Shown one piece after another: positions 12,328 to 23,337 of a DNA stretch of 64,000 nt. The notes under the pieces are model-generated. The model was not told where the DNA came from and did no database searches. It was given only the letters and a program-made list of their open reading frames with translations. The first letter of the stretch is position 1; each line of letters starts with the position of its first letter. This DNA comes from Albifimbria verrucaria. Its lineage: Eukaryota; Ascomycota; Sordariomycetes; Hypocreales; Stachybotryaceae. The stretch lies in the NCBI GenBank assembly GCA_020081605.1, contig JAHREC010000011.1, positions 496,001 through 560,000 of the forward strand, given 5' to 3'. Position numbers and translations under genes: made by a program.

Positions 12328-12639
12328 TTACGACGCCGGCTCCAGACAGGCGCATGTCGCACTGCAAAGAAGTATGGGGTCATCAGGGCAATTCGTGACG
12401 GTGCATTGTCCTCCAGGGCACTCGCTGAGACAAGGCTCTAGAGTGTTCCTATCCACATAGTACATGCCCTCATTGCTGCAAGACCTGGCAAATTGTCAGC
12501 TTCGGACATCTCGAATGCTACACAGTAACTTCGGAATGACTTACGGAATGGCAGGCTGAGGAAGCTCAGAGGGCTGAGGTGGGATCACGCAAGCGATGGC
12601 GACGAGGGGCAAAGCGAGAAAGGCAGTATAATGCTTCAT
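12328..12639 (-). CDS. Small secreted protein with eight mature cysteines
   Basis: Two exons, 12545-12639 and 12328-12484, joined by a 60-nt intron with a GTAAGT donor, a GCTGAC branch-like site and a CAG acceptor; together they encode 83 residues. The N terminus, MKHYTAFLALPLVAIACVIP, is a signal peptide. The mature part has eight cysteines spaced C-x15-C-x3-C-x4-C-x4-C-x7-C-x3-C-x-C, ending CACLEPAS. Size, secretion and cysteine density fit an apoplastic effector or antimicrobial-like peptide; no named family is recognised. The intron phase closes exactly (252 nt including stop), which supports a real gene. It sits alone in 3 kb of otherwise empty DNA. Confidence 0.75.
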
Positions 12640-14165
12640 CTTGGTGTATTGATTGATGGTTTGTTTTTGTTTAATTGGTGTCAATTTCCTCCCATGGCTA
12701 TTGAGAGCGGGCTTCGTGCCTCTTATGTCTCTGTCAGAATTTCAGACCAAGTCAAGGCTCAATAGCATATTCCCTTTCAAGGCACTATCGGCATTATGTA
12801 GGATTTGTTTCTTCTAGGATGAAACAAGACCATGTGGTGAAACCCCAAAAATATTGTGCTTTACTCTATCCAATCCGACAGCCTAAAGGGAGACCCCAGT
12901 CATCACAAGGCCAGAACCCATATACCTACTGCGGCAATCGCCGAAAAAGGATTCACGAAGTTCTTTAAATGGATTCTGAGAGGATATGTACCAACATCTC
13001 ATGATTTACTAAATGTAACCGTCGTTGATAAATTGTTCTATGAGATTGAAGCCACGTTTGTGTGCTCAATTACGCGTTGTCCATCGTTGCAGCAATGCAA
13101 CTTATTGTGGGCGTTTTAATGCAATACCTCCCGATAGCATAGTTTGTGTTAATTTTGATGCCTCCCTATAATTAGAACACAGCACAAGTAAGCTTACATT
13201 CCTTGGCCCATCCAAATCCTGTAATGGCGTCCTATATTAAAAGCAAGGTACAATTTGGGACATTTCACTGGATCGCTCCACTGCCGATCACTTACCCTCC
13301 CTTTTGCAATACTTATTTGATCTCTCCTGAGCGATCACTGGCTACTCCAATAAGACCCAAATTGAATTTGGGGCATGGCCGTGCTTCTGTTATTATCTTT
13401 GGGTTTGATGTTCAAACACGGCATCATCCGAGACATGTAATACTAGACAGCTGCTGCCTGTCCATCAGCGAACAAAAATAGACTCCAGTGCATCTGTGGG
13501 CTTAAACCTGTTGGATACCGTACTTATTGAGATTTTCTTTGATGCTTGGGGTGCCGAGGGTAGTAAATAGGATTGAGGGTCAGTGGAAAATATTTGACGT
13601 TCAAAATGGGCCTGATAGGAGCGAAGGCGTAGAGGCTCTCATGTCAAAGAAAATATGAGACCTTAATTATTGACTATCACATGAACACTCTCAACTAATT
13701 ATGATAGCATTCACTAAAGGAAGAAGCAAGGTCCGCTAGGTACCTATAGTTCTAAACCTCGAAAAACGATTGTATAACCGAAGCTACACTCTCAAGCACA
13801 TCAGTCAAATACGGCATCTGTCTCTCGTCAAAAACAAAGATTAACGCATGGAAAGGGTCAACTAGATTTCACAACCTATGTGGGACGTGGCTTGGACAGG
13901 AATTAAAAATGCTAGATTTTAAAACGAAAAGTGCTTGGGTAATCCTACCTGGTGTCTGGAGGACTAAAAACTCGGTAAACATTATTCTACATATCACTGA
14001 CAAATATGGATAGTCTTCTGTCGACTAAGTTTTGTTTTTGGATGAAACCAATATATTGCACAATTTTCCATTTAAGCCTCCCTCCGCCCTTGCTTCATAA
14101 CTAATGTTGAAGCTTCAATGTAATTACACGAAACCACTACCTATGTATTCACGATCTTGTATTTT
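12640..14165. other. Intergenic
   Basis: 1.5 kb of AT-rich sequence without a credible gene, transposon end or tRNA. It contains the promoter of the cysteine-rich gene. Confidence 0.5.
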
Positions 14166-15135
14166 CTATTTTGCAGCAAGAGCTATTTCTCCAATGGTAG
14201 TCTCCAAGCTTGTGGGCCCATGGATGAAAACAGCTTCAGGATCAGGATTCTTGGTCACAACGCCATCGGGAAGTAGACTGGTGACCATATCCACAATGTA
14301 ATCCGCGCAACCTGGTGGAAGAACGCTTGTGAAGAAACCATGAATCTCCGACTGCTTGATTTCATTGAGTTTGACATCTTTCCCTAGACTTTGAGAGAAT
14401 ATGTCTCTTATCTCAGTTGGCGAATAGCCGTCTTTGTTGGGCCCCTGAAGCTCATAGATAGAAAGGGGCTTAGCCTGCTCTAAATCAGCGGTCACTTCCT
14501 TAGCAGCAAAGTCACCGACGTCTTTGATAGCAACCATGGCAAGTTTGCTTTCAACCGGAAGATAGGAGGTCATAGAAGGCTCCGGCTCTTTCAGGGTAGG
14601 AAGTTGCTGGGCCCAGTTATCCATAAACCAGGCAGGGCGGATGATGGAGATGCTTGGGATCTTGGCTTGCTTAAGGATTCTCTCTGCCAGAGTCTTGGTT
14701 TGAATCTCTCCCTACGGCATATGCATCAATACTGGCTTTCATGATAGGGAACTGCCTCCTGGGCATCACTTACAACTCCTTCGAACAAGTGTGCGCCAAT
14801 GCTGCTCAATAGTACAAGCCGTTTGACGGTCCCCGCCCGCTCCAAGGCATCCTTGAGATTATGTGACAATTTCTCAGTTATAGACACCATATCCTTGTCT
14901 GCAAAAAACGGCGGCGGCACCGCTAGCACGACATCGTAGCCGGCAAAGTCGAGAGACGCGCCGTCTAGAACATCGCCCTTGACGGCTTTGAAATTGGAAC
15001 GGGATGTAAATTCTTCAGGGGCCTTGCTCGTGTCCCTGTACCACCCTGTGATTTCGACAGGGGTGTCCTGTGCTAGAAGGAGCGAATAGCAGCAGAGGTT
15101 GTTCTGGTGTTCGCTGGAACAACTGCGACCTTCAT
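14166..15135 (-). CDS. NmrA-like NAD(P)-binding protein
   Basis: Atypical short-chain dehydrogenase of the NmrA / NAD(P)H-azoreductase-like group, cytosolic, either a redox-sensing regulator or a reductase. The ATG at 15135 gives MKVAVVPANTRT, the position of the nucleotide-binding strand. KGDVLDGASLDFAGYDVVLAVPP and KRLVLLSSIGAHLFEG follow, then after an intron (about 14712-14773) IPSISIIRPAWFMDNW. Near 15079-15080 a GG one base short breaks the frame at RSLLAQDTP. The canonical glycine-rich loop is reshaped, so cofactor use is uncertain. Transcription runs toward 14 kb, with no operon-like neighbour. Confidence 0.78.
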
Positions 15136-15903
15136 ATTGCCTCGATTTGGTTTGAATACCTACTGTGAAAGAAATGGAAGGCGTCGCAAGAAAAACGGCG
15201 CAATCACTTCCCCAGGAGCCAAAGCCACGCAGCCTCAATCACTTAAGTAGACAAGGATTCTCGGATTTGGTGAGGGACTGGTATCAGTTAACTCCGAGAA
15301 CAACGTTATTAATTTCACGTGCATAATATCGTAGCGGCAGACGCGTCGTAACGGAACCCTCTGGTGATATGCAATGGCCTCCCATTGGCTTGGGCTTGCA
15401 TACGATATTGACGGCCACTGCTGGACAGACTTGACCAAGCCTTTCCTCAATGATGGCACAGACAAGGATTGGTGCGGCATCTGAACTCCGCCCCCGAGCG
15501 CTAAAGGCTGACACCCTGCTCCGATCTCCCCGCTGGTGTCATCCCCAACCACAAATACTGGTGACGTCTGGGCATGAAACACGTTCTTACCTAGCTTACT
15601 ATACCACATGCACGCGCGGGGAGGCTTCGGAGCTGAACGGCCCATGCTATCGTGATGAACCGACCGAGTTCCAGTCGTGAAGGATTCCATCTGCAATGAA
15701 CGTTAGGCGGAGCCCGGGCCGTCCTCAACCTAAGGACCGGCTTGGACTGAGGCTATCTTCAAATGAGACTGGGTTACGAAAGAACCATGTAGTGGAATGA
15801 GTTGGAAAGTGGACTTAAAAGAAAGAACCATCCCAGAGTAAAAGCAATAATCTTCAAGCCAAGACCTTGTAGACATCGCCACTACCAAGCCTCAGACATC
15901 ACC
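15136..15903. other. Intergenic, divergent promoter region
   Basis: Lies between the minus-strand NmrA-like gene and the plus-strand secreted protein. A 153-codon minus-strand frame at 15235-15696 is present but has no recognisable features and is not called. Confidence 0.5.
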
Positions 15904-16927
15904 ATGAAGTTCTCCGCTGCAAGCCTGCTGCTGCTTTCCACAGCTACTGCGTGGATTGTCCCTCCTCCCGCTTTGAAGAGCTCTACTAAGGTCGAGGCTC
16001 CTCCGGCTACAGAGGCTGCCCCGGTCAAGGAATTGGTGCAGTGCGCTCTCGACTCTCCTCATCCCTGCAACTGCCCCGAAGGTACCTCATACATTCACAT
16101 CAACACCTGGTGGACATGGGGTGCAAACGCTTTTGACGTCTACAAGCTGGTTGGAAACTGTAAGCCATGATGCTTTTCAACTTGGCTTTGACTTCAGCTA
16201 CTGATGTACCCTCTCAGTCTCGGACCTCAGCTGGGTGCCTCAGCCCATCAAGATCACCATCGGCCCTGAAAACACTGTTGGATCACTTCGTCTTACCACA
16301 ATTCAGGGTGATGTTGGCGCCTTTGACTGGCTTGAGCAGGTATGAGTACTGTGGTGCTTGAAAGATGCATGGTGTACTAACGCAATGGACAGCTCACAGA
16401 CTACTATGTCAAGGAGGACGGCTCCTTCCTGTGGGCATTTGAGCTCCGAAATGGTAAGTACTCGGGTCTAACAATCTATATCTTATGACTGCGTGAATAT
16501 GTTTGCCAACAAAGTCATAGTTCCCTTGCTTTCCCTAACGGATCCGGTCGCTTTGCGGGTGAATGGGTAAGATTTGATGCTCGTGCTGTTAATGAGCACG
16601 AGACTTCAGTTAACTGGAACCTGTATGGTTGCCACACCGGCGGTACACACAGTAAGTTGATGAGCCACCACTTCGTCAGAACACTTTTGACCAGAAGCAG
16701 CCTACCCGGTATTCCAAAGGTACATTTGGGAGCATATCCACGAGATCTTGAGCAAGAAGGGCAAGATCACAGGAAACTCGAGCGAGCCGTACACGGAGAT
16801 TGAGATGGGCCACAGGTCGAGCACCGTCACCAGCAAGGATGACGTGCCCGTCCTGAGCTACGAGGACCAGCAATTTATCCTTGCTCGCACTGGTGTCCGC
16901 CTGGAATCATCTCGAAAGGACTTGTAA
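15904..16927 (+). CDS. Secreted START/SRPBCC-like protein
   Basis: The ATG at 15904 opens a signal peptide (MKFSAASLLLLSTATAWIV), followed by a Pro/Ala linker. Exons continue after introns near 16162-16218, 16340-16393, 16454-16520 and 16652-16700. The body reads HINTWWTWGANAFDVYKLVGN, then SDLSWVPQPIKITIGPENT, TTIQGDVGAFDWLEQLTDYY and FAGEWVRFDARAVNEHE. This resembles helix-grip (SRPBCC/START-like) ligand-binding proteins with a secretion signal, a group common in plant- and insect-associated fungi. No catalytic motif is visible. The intron phases fit without repair. Ligand and role are unknown. Confidence 0.65.
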
Positions 16928-17508
16928 TTGTTGTGGTAGATGGAAGTCGAGTCTAGGTTCGCAGGTGAAATCACTCAAGAAGTCTTGGTAGAAGAGGATT
17001 ATATGGTTCACTCTCGGAGAAACAAATTTGAGAGCAGAAATTGTGTTTTTGTGCGTTAAAAGAGACTAGCTGGAGTGCAAGGAGTTGTTTTAATTGAACC
17101 GTATTCTTGGTATCATCGCTTTTGATTATGATGGCGTGTGAAACACCCAAATAATGCTATGTCGCTAATGAAGTGTTTAAATGGTATAATATGGCTTCTA
17201 GACGACTCAGAAGGTCTTATAAGATGACCACTGAGGCTCTGAACAATCATTTTTCTTTTCTGTTACATTCCCAGAGTGCTTCGATAATAGTAGGTCTGCT
17301 ATAAATCATTCCTAAGTCGTCCTAGGAAATAAAACAGCGCTCATGATAAAACTCGCAGCTTTGTACAAATGCTTGGTTCCCATGAGAGACTTCGTCATGC
17401 CTGTCCCGCGACTGTTGCATGATAGACCGAAATCATATGAAGCTATTGGCTTTGAGTGTTTATGTTATTGCCCATTTACTGGCCACCGGAGCAAGTGCTA
17501 CCTCAAGT
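16928..17508. other. Intergenic between convergent genes
   Basis: 3' flanks of two convergent genes. No gene seen. Confidence 0.55.
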
Positions 17509-18392
17509 TCACAGTAAAACAGCGCCAGACGTAGCGAGGACAAGAACTGCAATAAGAAGGCTGTTTAAAGCCTGACTGCTAAGAGCGGCCGACTTGTCAT
17601 CGTTAGATGACTGGGCAGCTCCCTTCTGCTCGGCCTGGGTTTGTGGTAGGGTGTTGCACGTATCCATGAGAGTACTGTTTGCTGCCAAGGCATCAAGCTT
17701 TGCCTGCATCTTGGTCATCTCGGCTTTGAAGGCATCAATCTTAGTGGTATTGCCTTTGAACTTGGTATCGAGAGCAGTCTGATTGTTGGACAAATCAACC
17801 TCCTTCTGTAGCTTCTTGACAAAAGAACATGTTTTCATATCCTGCTGAACGGCGCAAAAGGTCGTGAGGGTCGTGTTGCTTTGCAAGCTAGTGACCTTGC
17901 TTTCGACGTCGGCGGCTTTGGTTTTGAAGGCATCGATCTTTGTAGTGTTGCCCTACACAAGGTTTTGTCAGCCAACACCCACGAAATGTTCCAACATCTT
18001 AGTTTCCAATATCTTACATCAAACTTTGCTTGCAATGCAGTTTCATTGGCAGCCAATGCGACCATATACTCGGCACGCTTGATCTGACCACAGGCCTTGA
18101 CTTGCTCTGAATGGGCCTGGATTGAAGCACACTCATCCATAAGAGTTGAGTTGGATGATAGGCCCGTAAGCTTGGTTTGGGCCTCCGTAGCCTTGGACTT
18201 GAACGCGTCAATCGCAGTCTGATTGTTATCAAAATGCTGGGCCAATTTGGTGTCGTTGGCAGCAAGGTTTGTTATTGAGGTGAGCTTGAAGATCTGTTTG
18301 CATTGAGATTTCGTGCTTGTACTGTTGCCATGGTCCTTGGCTGAAACCACGGAGGCAAAAAGGAAAGAAATGAATACTTTGGTCAACTGCAT
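17509..18392 (-). CDS. GPI-anchored cell-wall protein with three internal repeats
   Basis: Two exons (18018-18392 and 17509-17952) with a 65-nt intron encode 272 residues. MQLTKVFISFLFASVVSA is a signal peptide. The hydrophobic tail LNSLLIAVLVLATSGAVLL, preceded by a small-residue Ser/Ala stretch, is a GPI signal. Between them lie three degenerate copies of a roughly 70-residue unit. Each begins with a Cys and contains an N-glycosylation-rich NxTxL...F segment, a DAFK core, an SNSTLM-like strand and a second Cys. The unit is largely amphipathic helix. It is probably a surface-displayed wall protein, perhaps adhesive. No enzyme motif is seen and the frame is intact. Confidence 0.75.
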
Positions 18393-20466
18393 TGTCGCGG
18401 TGAGATGAGGGTGTGGGAATTCGTGAGAGTTGTACAAGGATGCGAAGTGTTGAATAAAAAGATAATCGAACCAGCAACACCAAGGAAAAGGAACAACAAG
18501 CGCAAAGAATGTACTTGGAAAGAAGTGAAGTCAATAGAAGGACCAGCCTAATTGATGTGGAAACGAAATGTCATAATGATTGTAGCAATGCTCACAGCTA
18601 TATACTAGCTGCTTGTCAGTGAGGCCTCATGGGGTCCACGTCAGCTCATCCCCAGACTCTGCCTCATCATAGGTAAAACCGTTAAGTGGGATGGTAGTCA
18701 GTTTCGGCTTGGCATCGCATCTATCATCCCACTATGCTGTGAAACTAGGCGTGACTATTCTAGGTGACTTCAAACGCAAAAATCCCGAGTCTTTGGAGCA
18801 GCTTGTAGAGGACTCCCTTCGCGTTTGGTGGCTGACGACGACCTTGGGGAACTTCTTAACTAGTGCCTTTTCTTGCTCGAGTTTGGAGTTTCAGAATGGT
18901 AGTTGGAAACACAAAAACATTCTGATCTAAACCTCAACGGCCCATGCGACGACCACGACCCACCAACCTGGAACTAAGCAGCCTAGTTAACTTGCGACGG
19001 CAGATGAAACTAGTCTCAGTGCGCGCCTTCTCTGTAGTCTACTATGGATCGGACAGATATGAACCATATACGCTCTGGCAAATGGCCGGAGACCAGCAGG
19101 GCGTTTTTGTTGACATGGTGCGATTAAACTGCCTCTAAATGTGATTGGACCACATCGTGGATGGTCTTGTTTTTACTTCATGAGCCGTTTTCCCACGAAG
19201 GATCATAAGTGAGGTTGAAGCACTCATCGTGCCGACTTTTCCGGAAGGTCTCTGTTCTACGCATTTAGAGCCAATGGATGAACTAGAATACTCCCTTGAA
19301 GGGGGCTCTAAACCCATTGTCTCACTCTGTAAACCACGCCATGGCCGGCTCTATTGCCCTGGACACTGCCCGAATGGGTTCCTTAAGCTAAGAACGCGTG
19401 GTCCGGGTAGCTTGCGGGGCCCATGGGGTCGTACAAAGAGTGCCGATGTCCCGATGCGGTGTATGTATTTGCACGAGGACAATCGAAGCACCATACGCCA
19501 GAGATGTCGCTAGGCGAGGGCTTACACCAGCGCTGCGATGATCAAAGTCCTTTGGCAAAATGTGTGACGATCTAATAATTCGTTCTGTCACTGGAGCTAG
19601 TTAGGCCCTCTGCCCATGTCGGAGAACAGTGTCGCCTGGGTAGCCCATTAAAGAGTTAAGGGGCTTATCCAGGTTAGATACCTCAGAACTGGCTGAGAAG
19701 CTTAGAGGCTGTTATGCAGTAGGAGCATTTCTAAAGGTCTCACCGGGTCTCATCACCTATGGCTCATTATGCCATAACCGAGAAGCATGTGTATTGCCGA
19801 CAAGGCGCTTTAAATGTGATTGCTTGGGCTGGGCGTATATCCATAAGACATTGTCTAACAGGCCGCGTAGTAGTCTGGTGATTCTACGTAATGCATGCAT
19901 TGTGACAAGCGTCCGAATCACATCATGCACTTGGGCGGCGTCTGGCTCTTTCGGAAGGCTTGGTCCCGCAAGTTTAGACGCCGATTAGTCCGCAAAGATA
20001 ATAAGTCTCTACATCTTTTTATCCCCATTTCTCTAGTGGGTTAGTAGCATGGAAATATGTAAGCTGAAATGAAACAGAGTCTTGCAGAGGGAGAGTGTGC
20101 TGTCCCTCTTGTCAATGTGGGGTTTACGAAGGGCTCAGCTCAATATTACCGCCGTGGCGTGCTTTAGTGCAACAAAAGATAGAAACAGTAAGAGGAGAGA
20201 CAGTCGTGAGCACCTAGGGCAATTCTGAACAACGCACATGATACGAAGATGTGAGGATTAAACCAATTTAGGTGGAGCGTTTTGACGTGAAATGGGAGTG
20301 CATAGAAAAGTCTAGGTATGAAGACACCTGGGTGGTTGGAGATGTGGTTGACTTGGTTGACTTGGTACTGTCAGCCATTCTGATTATAAAATCTGTTAAA
20401 ATACCTACAACCAATACAAGTGGATTCTATTTTTCTTGTTTTCACATGGTTTAGTCTGTTACCACA
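18393..20466. other. Gene-poor 2.1 kb
   Basis: No credible gene. Several mid-GC segments (19,100-20,000) differ from the AT-rich flanks and could be remains of a lost gene or element, but I cannot recognise any protein in any frame. Confidence 0.4.
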
Positions 20467-20918
20467 ATGCGGTTCTTGACTATCGCAGCCGTTATTCTAT
20501 CGTCTACCCTCTCCAAAGGGCTCGTGGAAGCAACTACATTAAAGTACGATAGTCACTACAGCATACCGACTAATCTTCAACTCACCGCGTTCGCTTGCTC
20601 GGATGGTCCCAATGGTCTTATCACCAAGTATGGTGTTTCAACCGTCGCCCAACTACAAACAAAACTACAGCCAAACACAGTTATCGCTGCCACGCCATTC
20701 ATTGCTGGGTGGAATAGTCCACAGTGTGGATCATGCTACCAAGCCAGGAACCCCAAAACAACAAGTCTATAAAGTTTGTAGGCGTTGACAAGGCTGGCGC
20801 CGGCATCGTTGTCACAGGCCCTGTCGCATTTTCAACTTTGTCAAGGTCGGGTTCCACAGCAGAGGGTAGTTTCTTGGTCTACATCACGCAGTTGCCACTT
20901 AAAGACTGTATAAAATAA
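20467..20918 (+). CDS. Cerato-platanin family secreted protein
   Basis: Small secreted double-psi beta-barrel protein that binds chitin oligomers, acts at the wall or surface, and often elicits plant defence. Signal peptide MRFLTIAAVILSSTLSKGLV. Family hallmarks: ACSDGPNGLITKYG, FIAGWNSPQCGSCYQ, then NNKSIKFVGVDKAGAGI. The four cysteines expected for two disulfides are present (AC, QC, SC, final DC). The frame breaks at CCCC 20751-20754; five Cs would restore it. The C-terminal part (SRSGSTAEGSFLVYITQLPL) departs from the usual GxAxxLGxVD motif, so the last strand is divergent or holds another error. No intron is present. Confidence 0.85.
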
Positions 20919-21788
20919 GTGAGAAAGAAAATGTTGTTTCGTCGTGCCTTCTAACGAGGTGGCGGATAGAGAGACATGGTCTGTCAAGATGACATTTGAA
21001 GACTGTGGTGAGGGATATGTCAGCAACATCTCTCTGAAGTGCTCACGCACACCTAAATATATGGGAGATAAGAGTGTTGGTCCCTCCAAGCTAAAGCTAT
21101 GGATAACTGGCAAGTTATTGCGTCTGCAGTGGTTTTGTGTCTTATTTTCATTCCAACCAATATTGTAAACCTGATCTGGCATGCGCATGTGAAGATTGTA
21201 GATGGAAATGGCTGAATTTGCTGTTTGTTAGTGCCTTAGATGCAAGTAGGGAAGAGTCTAGTAATTGTTCCATCATAAGTTTGAGCCCGGTGAAACCAAA
21301 AAGTGTGAAGTTGTGAGTTGAGAAACACCCTGTGGCCTCATTACTACTAGGGTGGTAAAAAGGTCTCAGTTGTAAGAGATAAATAATAAATATTTAGAAT
21401 CTAAGCCTAGGTTCCAGGTTTCCTGACTGAACATCAGACATCTTGGCTCTGATGAACTGTTGTGAATAGCACTATGAATGAATGATCTTTGAAGCATTGA
21501 CGCTGTTAAGTGAGTATCAACAGGATAATAGATGGAGTATCACGGAGGAAAGTCTCATCGTAGACAAACTAAGTAGTAAATAATGAAGATGCTGTCAATT
21601 GGAACGTAAGAAATAATGTCAGTGACGGTCAGGACGCGACGTGATAGAGGAAAGGCTCCAAGATGATTGATAAGCTTGATTGACGATTCGATTCGTACAT
21701 TGCAACATTGGTATTAAATGGATCATTCACTAACCCTAAAGAACTATTTTTTTCTTCAACCGTGGCATCGATACCTGAACAAGCCATC
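20919..21788. other. Intergenic
   Basis: 3' flanks of convergent genes, AT-rich. Nothing recognised. Confidence 0.5.
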
Positions 21789-22388
21789 CTAGAAAAGGCC
21801 CTTGAATCTACCGGATCCCACTTTCACAAACTCACAATCAAGCGCCAGCGCATGGGTGCTCTCATGAGCGATGATCCCACCCTCAGGTGTGACCCGAAGC
21901 CCACAAACAGTGCCATGACGGTTGTAACCATACAAAGCTACCCGATTGCCGGGTAACTGTGAAGCCACAATCCCATAGTTGGAGTTGTTGTTGTACAAAC
22001 AGAGCTTAACTGGCTCCCAAGACAGGCTCAGGTTCAGAATCACCTCGCTGCCATCAGGTTTGACCTGCAGACCGCGAAGATAGCCTTTATCGCCGATTGG
22101 CCAACCTTGATCGCGGCGATTGTCACCATCAAATCTCTGGTAGCGAAAGACCATGCCCTGACCAGCAGGCACAACCTTTACCAGAGTTCTACCATCCGCC
22201 TCCGACACCGGCCCTCCTGCATACTTGTCGCCGAGGCCAAGTTCACTGCCATCTGCTAGCATGATTTTATACCAAAACTCTTCGTTGGACCAGATGACCT
22301 CTCCATGGTTGTCTGTCAAATTCTGAGTAGCTTGAGTTAGCTTGCGATGGCTGAGCCATAGTGAAACGAGTCATGCACTTACAACCAT
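21789..22388 (-). CDS. Hypothetical cytosolic protein, beta-rich
   Basis: Exon 1 (22383-22388) contributes only Met-Val. A 60-nt intron with GTAAGT and CAG ends then joins the main exon (21789-22322), giving NLTDNHGEVIWSNEEFWYK at the N terminus and about 179 residues in total. There is no signal peptide. Alternating hydrophobic and Gly/Asn-rich stretches suggest a beta-barrel or trefoil. Two segments, LRGLQVKPDGSEV and VCGLRVTPEGGII, look like an internal duplication. No family recognised. The split start codon exon is inferred, and the start could instead be the Met in MTDNHGE. Confidence 0.55.
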
Positions 22389-23337
22389 GATGGACAGTTT
22401 TGGAAATAACCCTAAGAATATTGAAGAAGTTTATTGTAGCTGAAGCTATGAGAGAATTGATATGGAAGTTATCGGAGAAGCCTCCATGGATGGACGAGGG
22501 TTTATATATCAAGTTTCCCCGTTACTGTGCCTAATGAAAATTGTACGTCCCATTGCAATCCTGTGCAGACATTCAGCTAGCCACCATGTGCACGTTTGTC
22601 CGCCTGGAGTAAGTCCAAGACATGCAACTTCACCGGTAAACACCCAATTGAGTAATTGTCGCTGCTTTGGGGCCATTGCAGAAGTTCTAGTATTGTTTGG
22701 GCTCGACAATGCTAGTCTAGGCCTGTGTTGTCCCACCACAGTGGAAATGTCAGCTATCCAGCGACGCCGATCATTACCGCATTCGGCCACACTGAGTTCC
22801 TTGACATGGATATTTAAGAGCCCGCAGTCTCGGCTTTGAATGCTCTTACGTTGCCTAGAGCTCCGACTGGCTTAAAGATCAAAGCAAGGTGACATTGCAG
22901 AACAAAAGATTCAGCCAGCTGCAGTGAACCGTGGCGTTATTGTAACACTATGGAGGTACAGGCCCTACATAAAGACACAAAACTGAATCCACCACGCTGA
23001 CTATTAGACGCCCGTCCAACCTCTTGCCCAAATAGAAAAACATGTTATGAAGTTGTCGTGGAGAGTATTGAGTAGACCACTTCAACTATTTCGCTAGCTC
23101 TCTATAGGTTCAACTACCAATCGGGCGGCGGAAACACGCTTGGAAACTGAATGTGGGAGCGTTGATTCTAAAGCACGGTAATTGTACATCCATAACTAGT
23201 TAATATTCTTGGAATGGTCAAGTCTCTGGTAAATAAAGTGCTCCTTGTATCATTATGCTAAGGTATACTATAGGATACACTTTGACAAGAGAAACCTTTC
23301 CTACTGGGCTCCCCATCACCCAATCAGTAGAGAGGGG
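22389..23337. other. Intergenic
   Basis: Nearly 1 kb with short frames only. A 93-codon minus-strand frame (22509-22790) has no supporting features. Confidence 0.5.

Noticed and set aside
15235..15696. 153-codon minus-strand frame
   Set aside because: No signal peptide, domain or plausible intron; lies in a divergent promoter.
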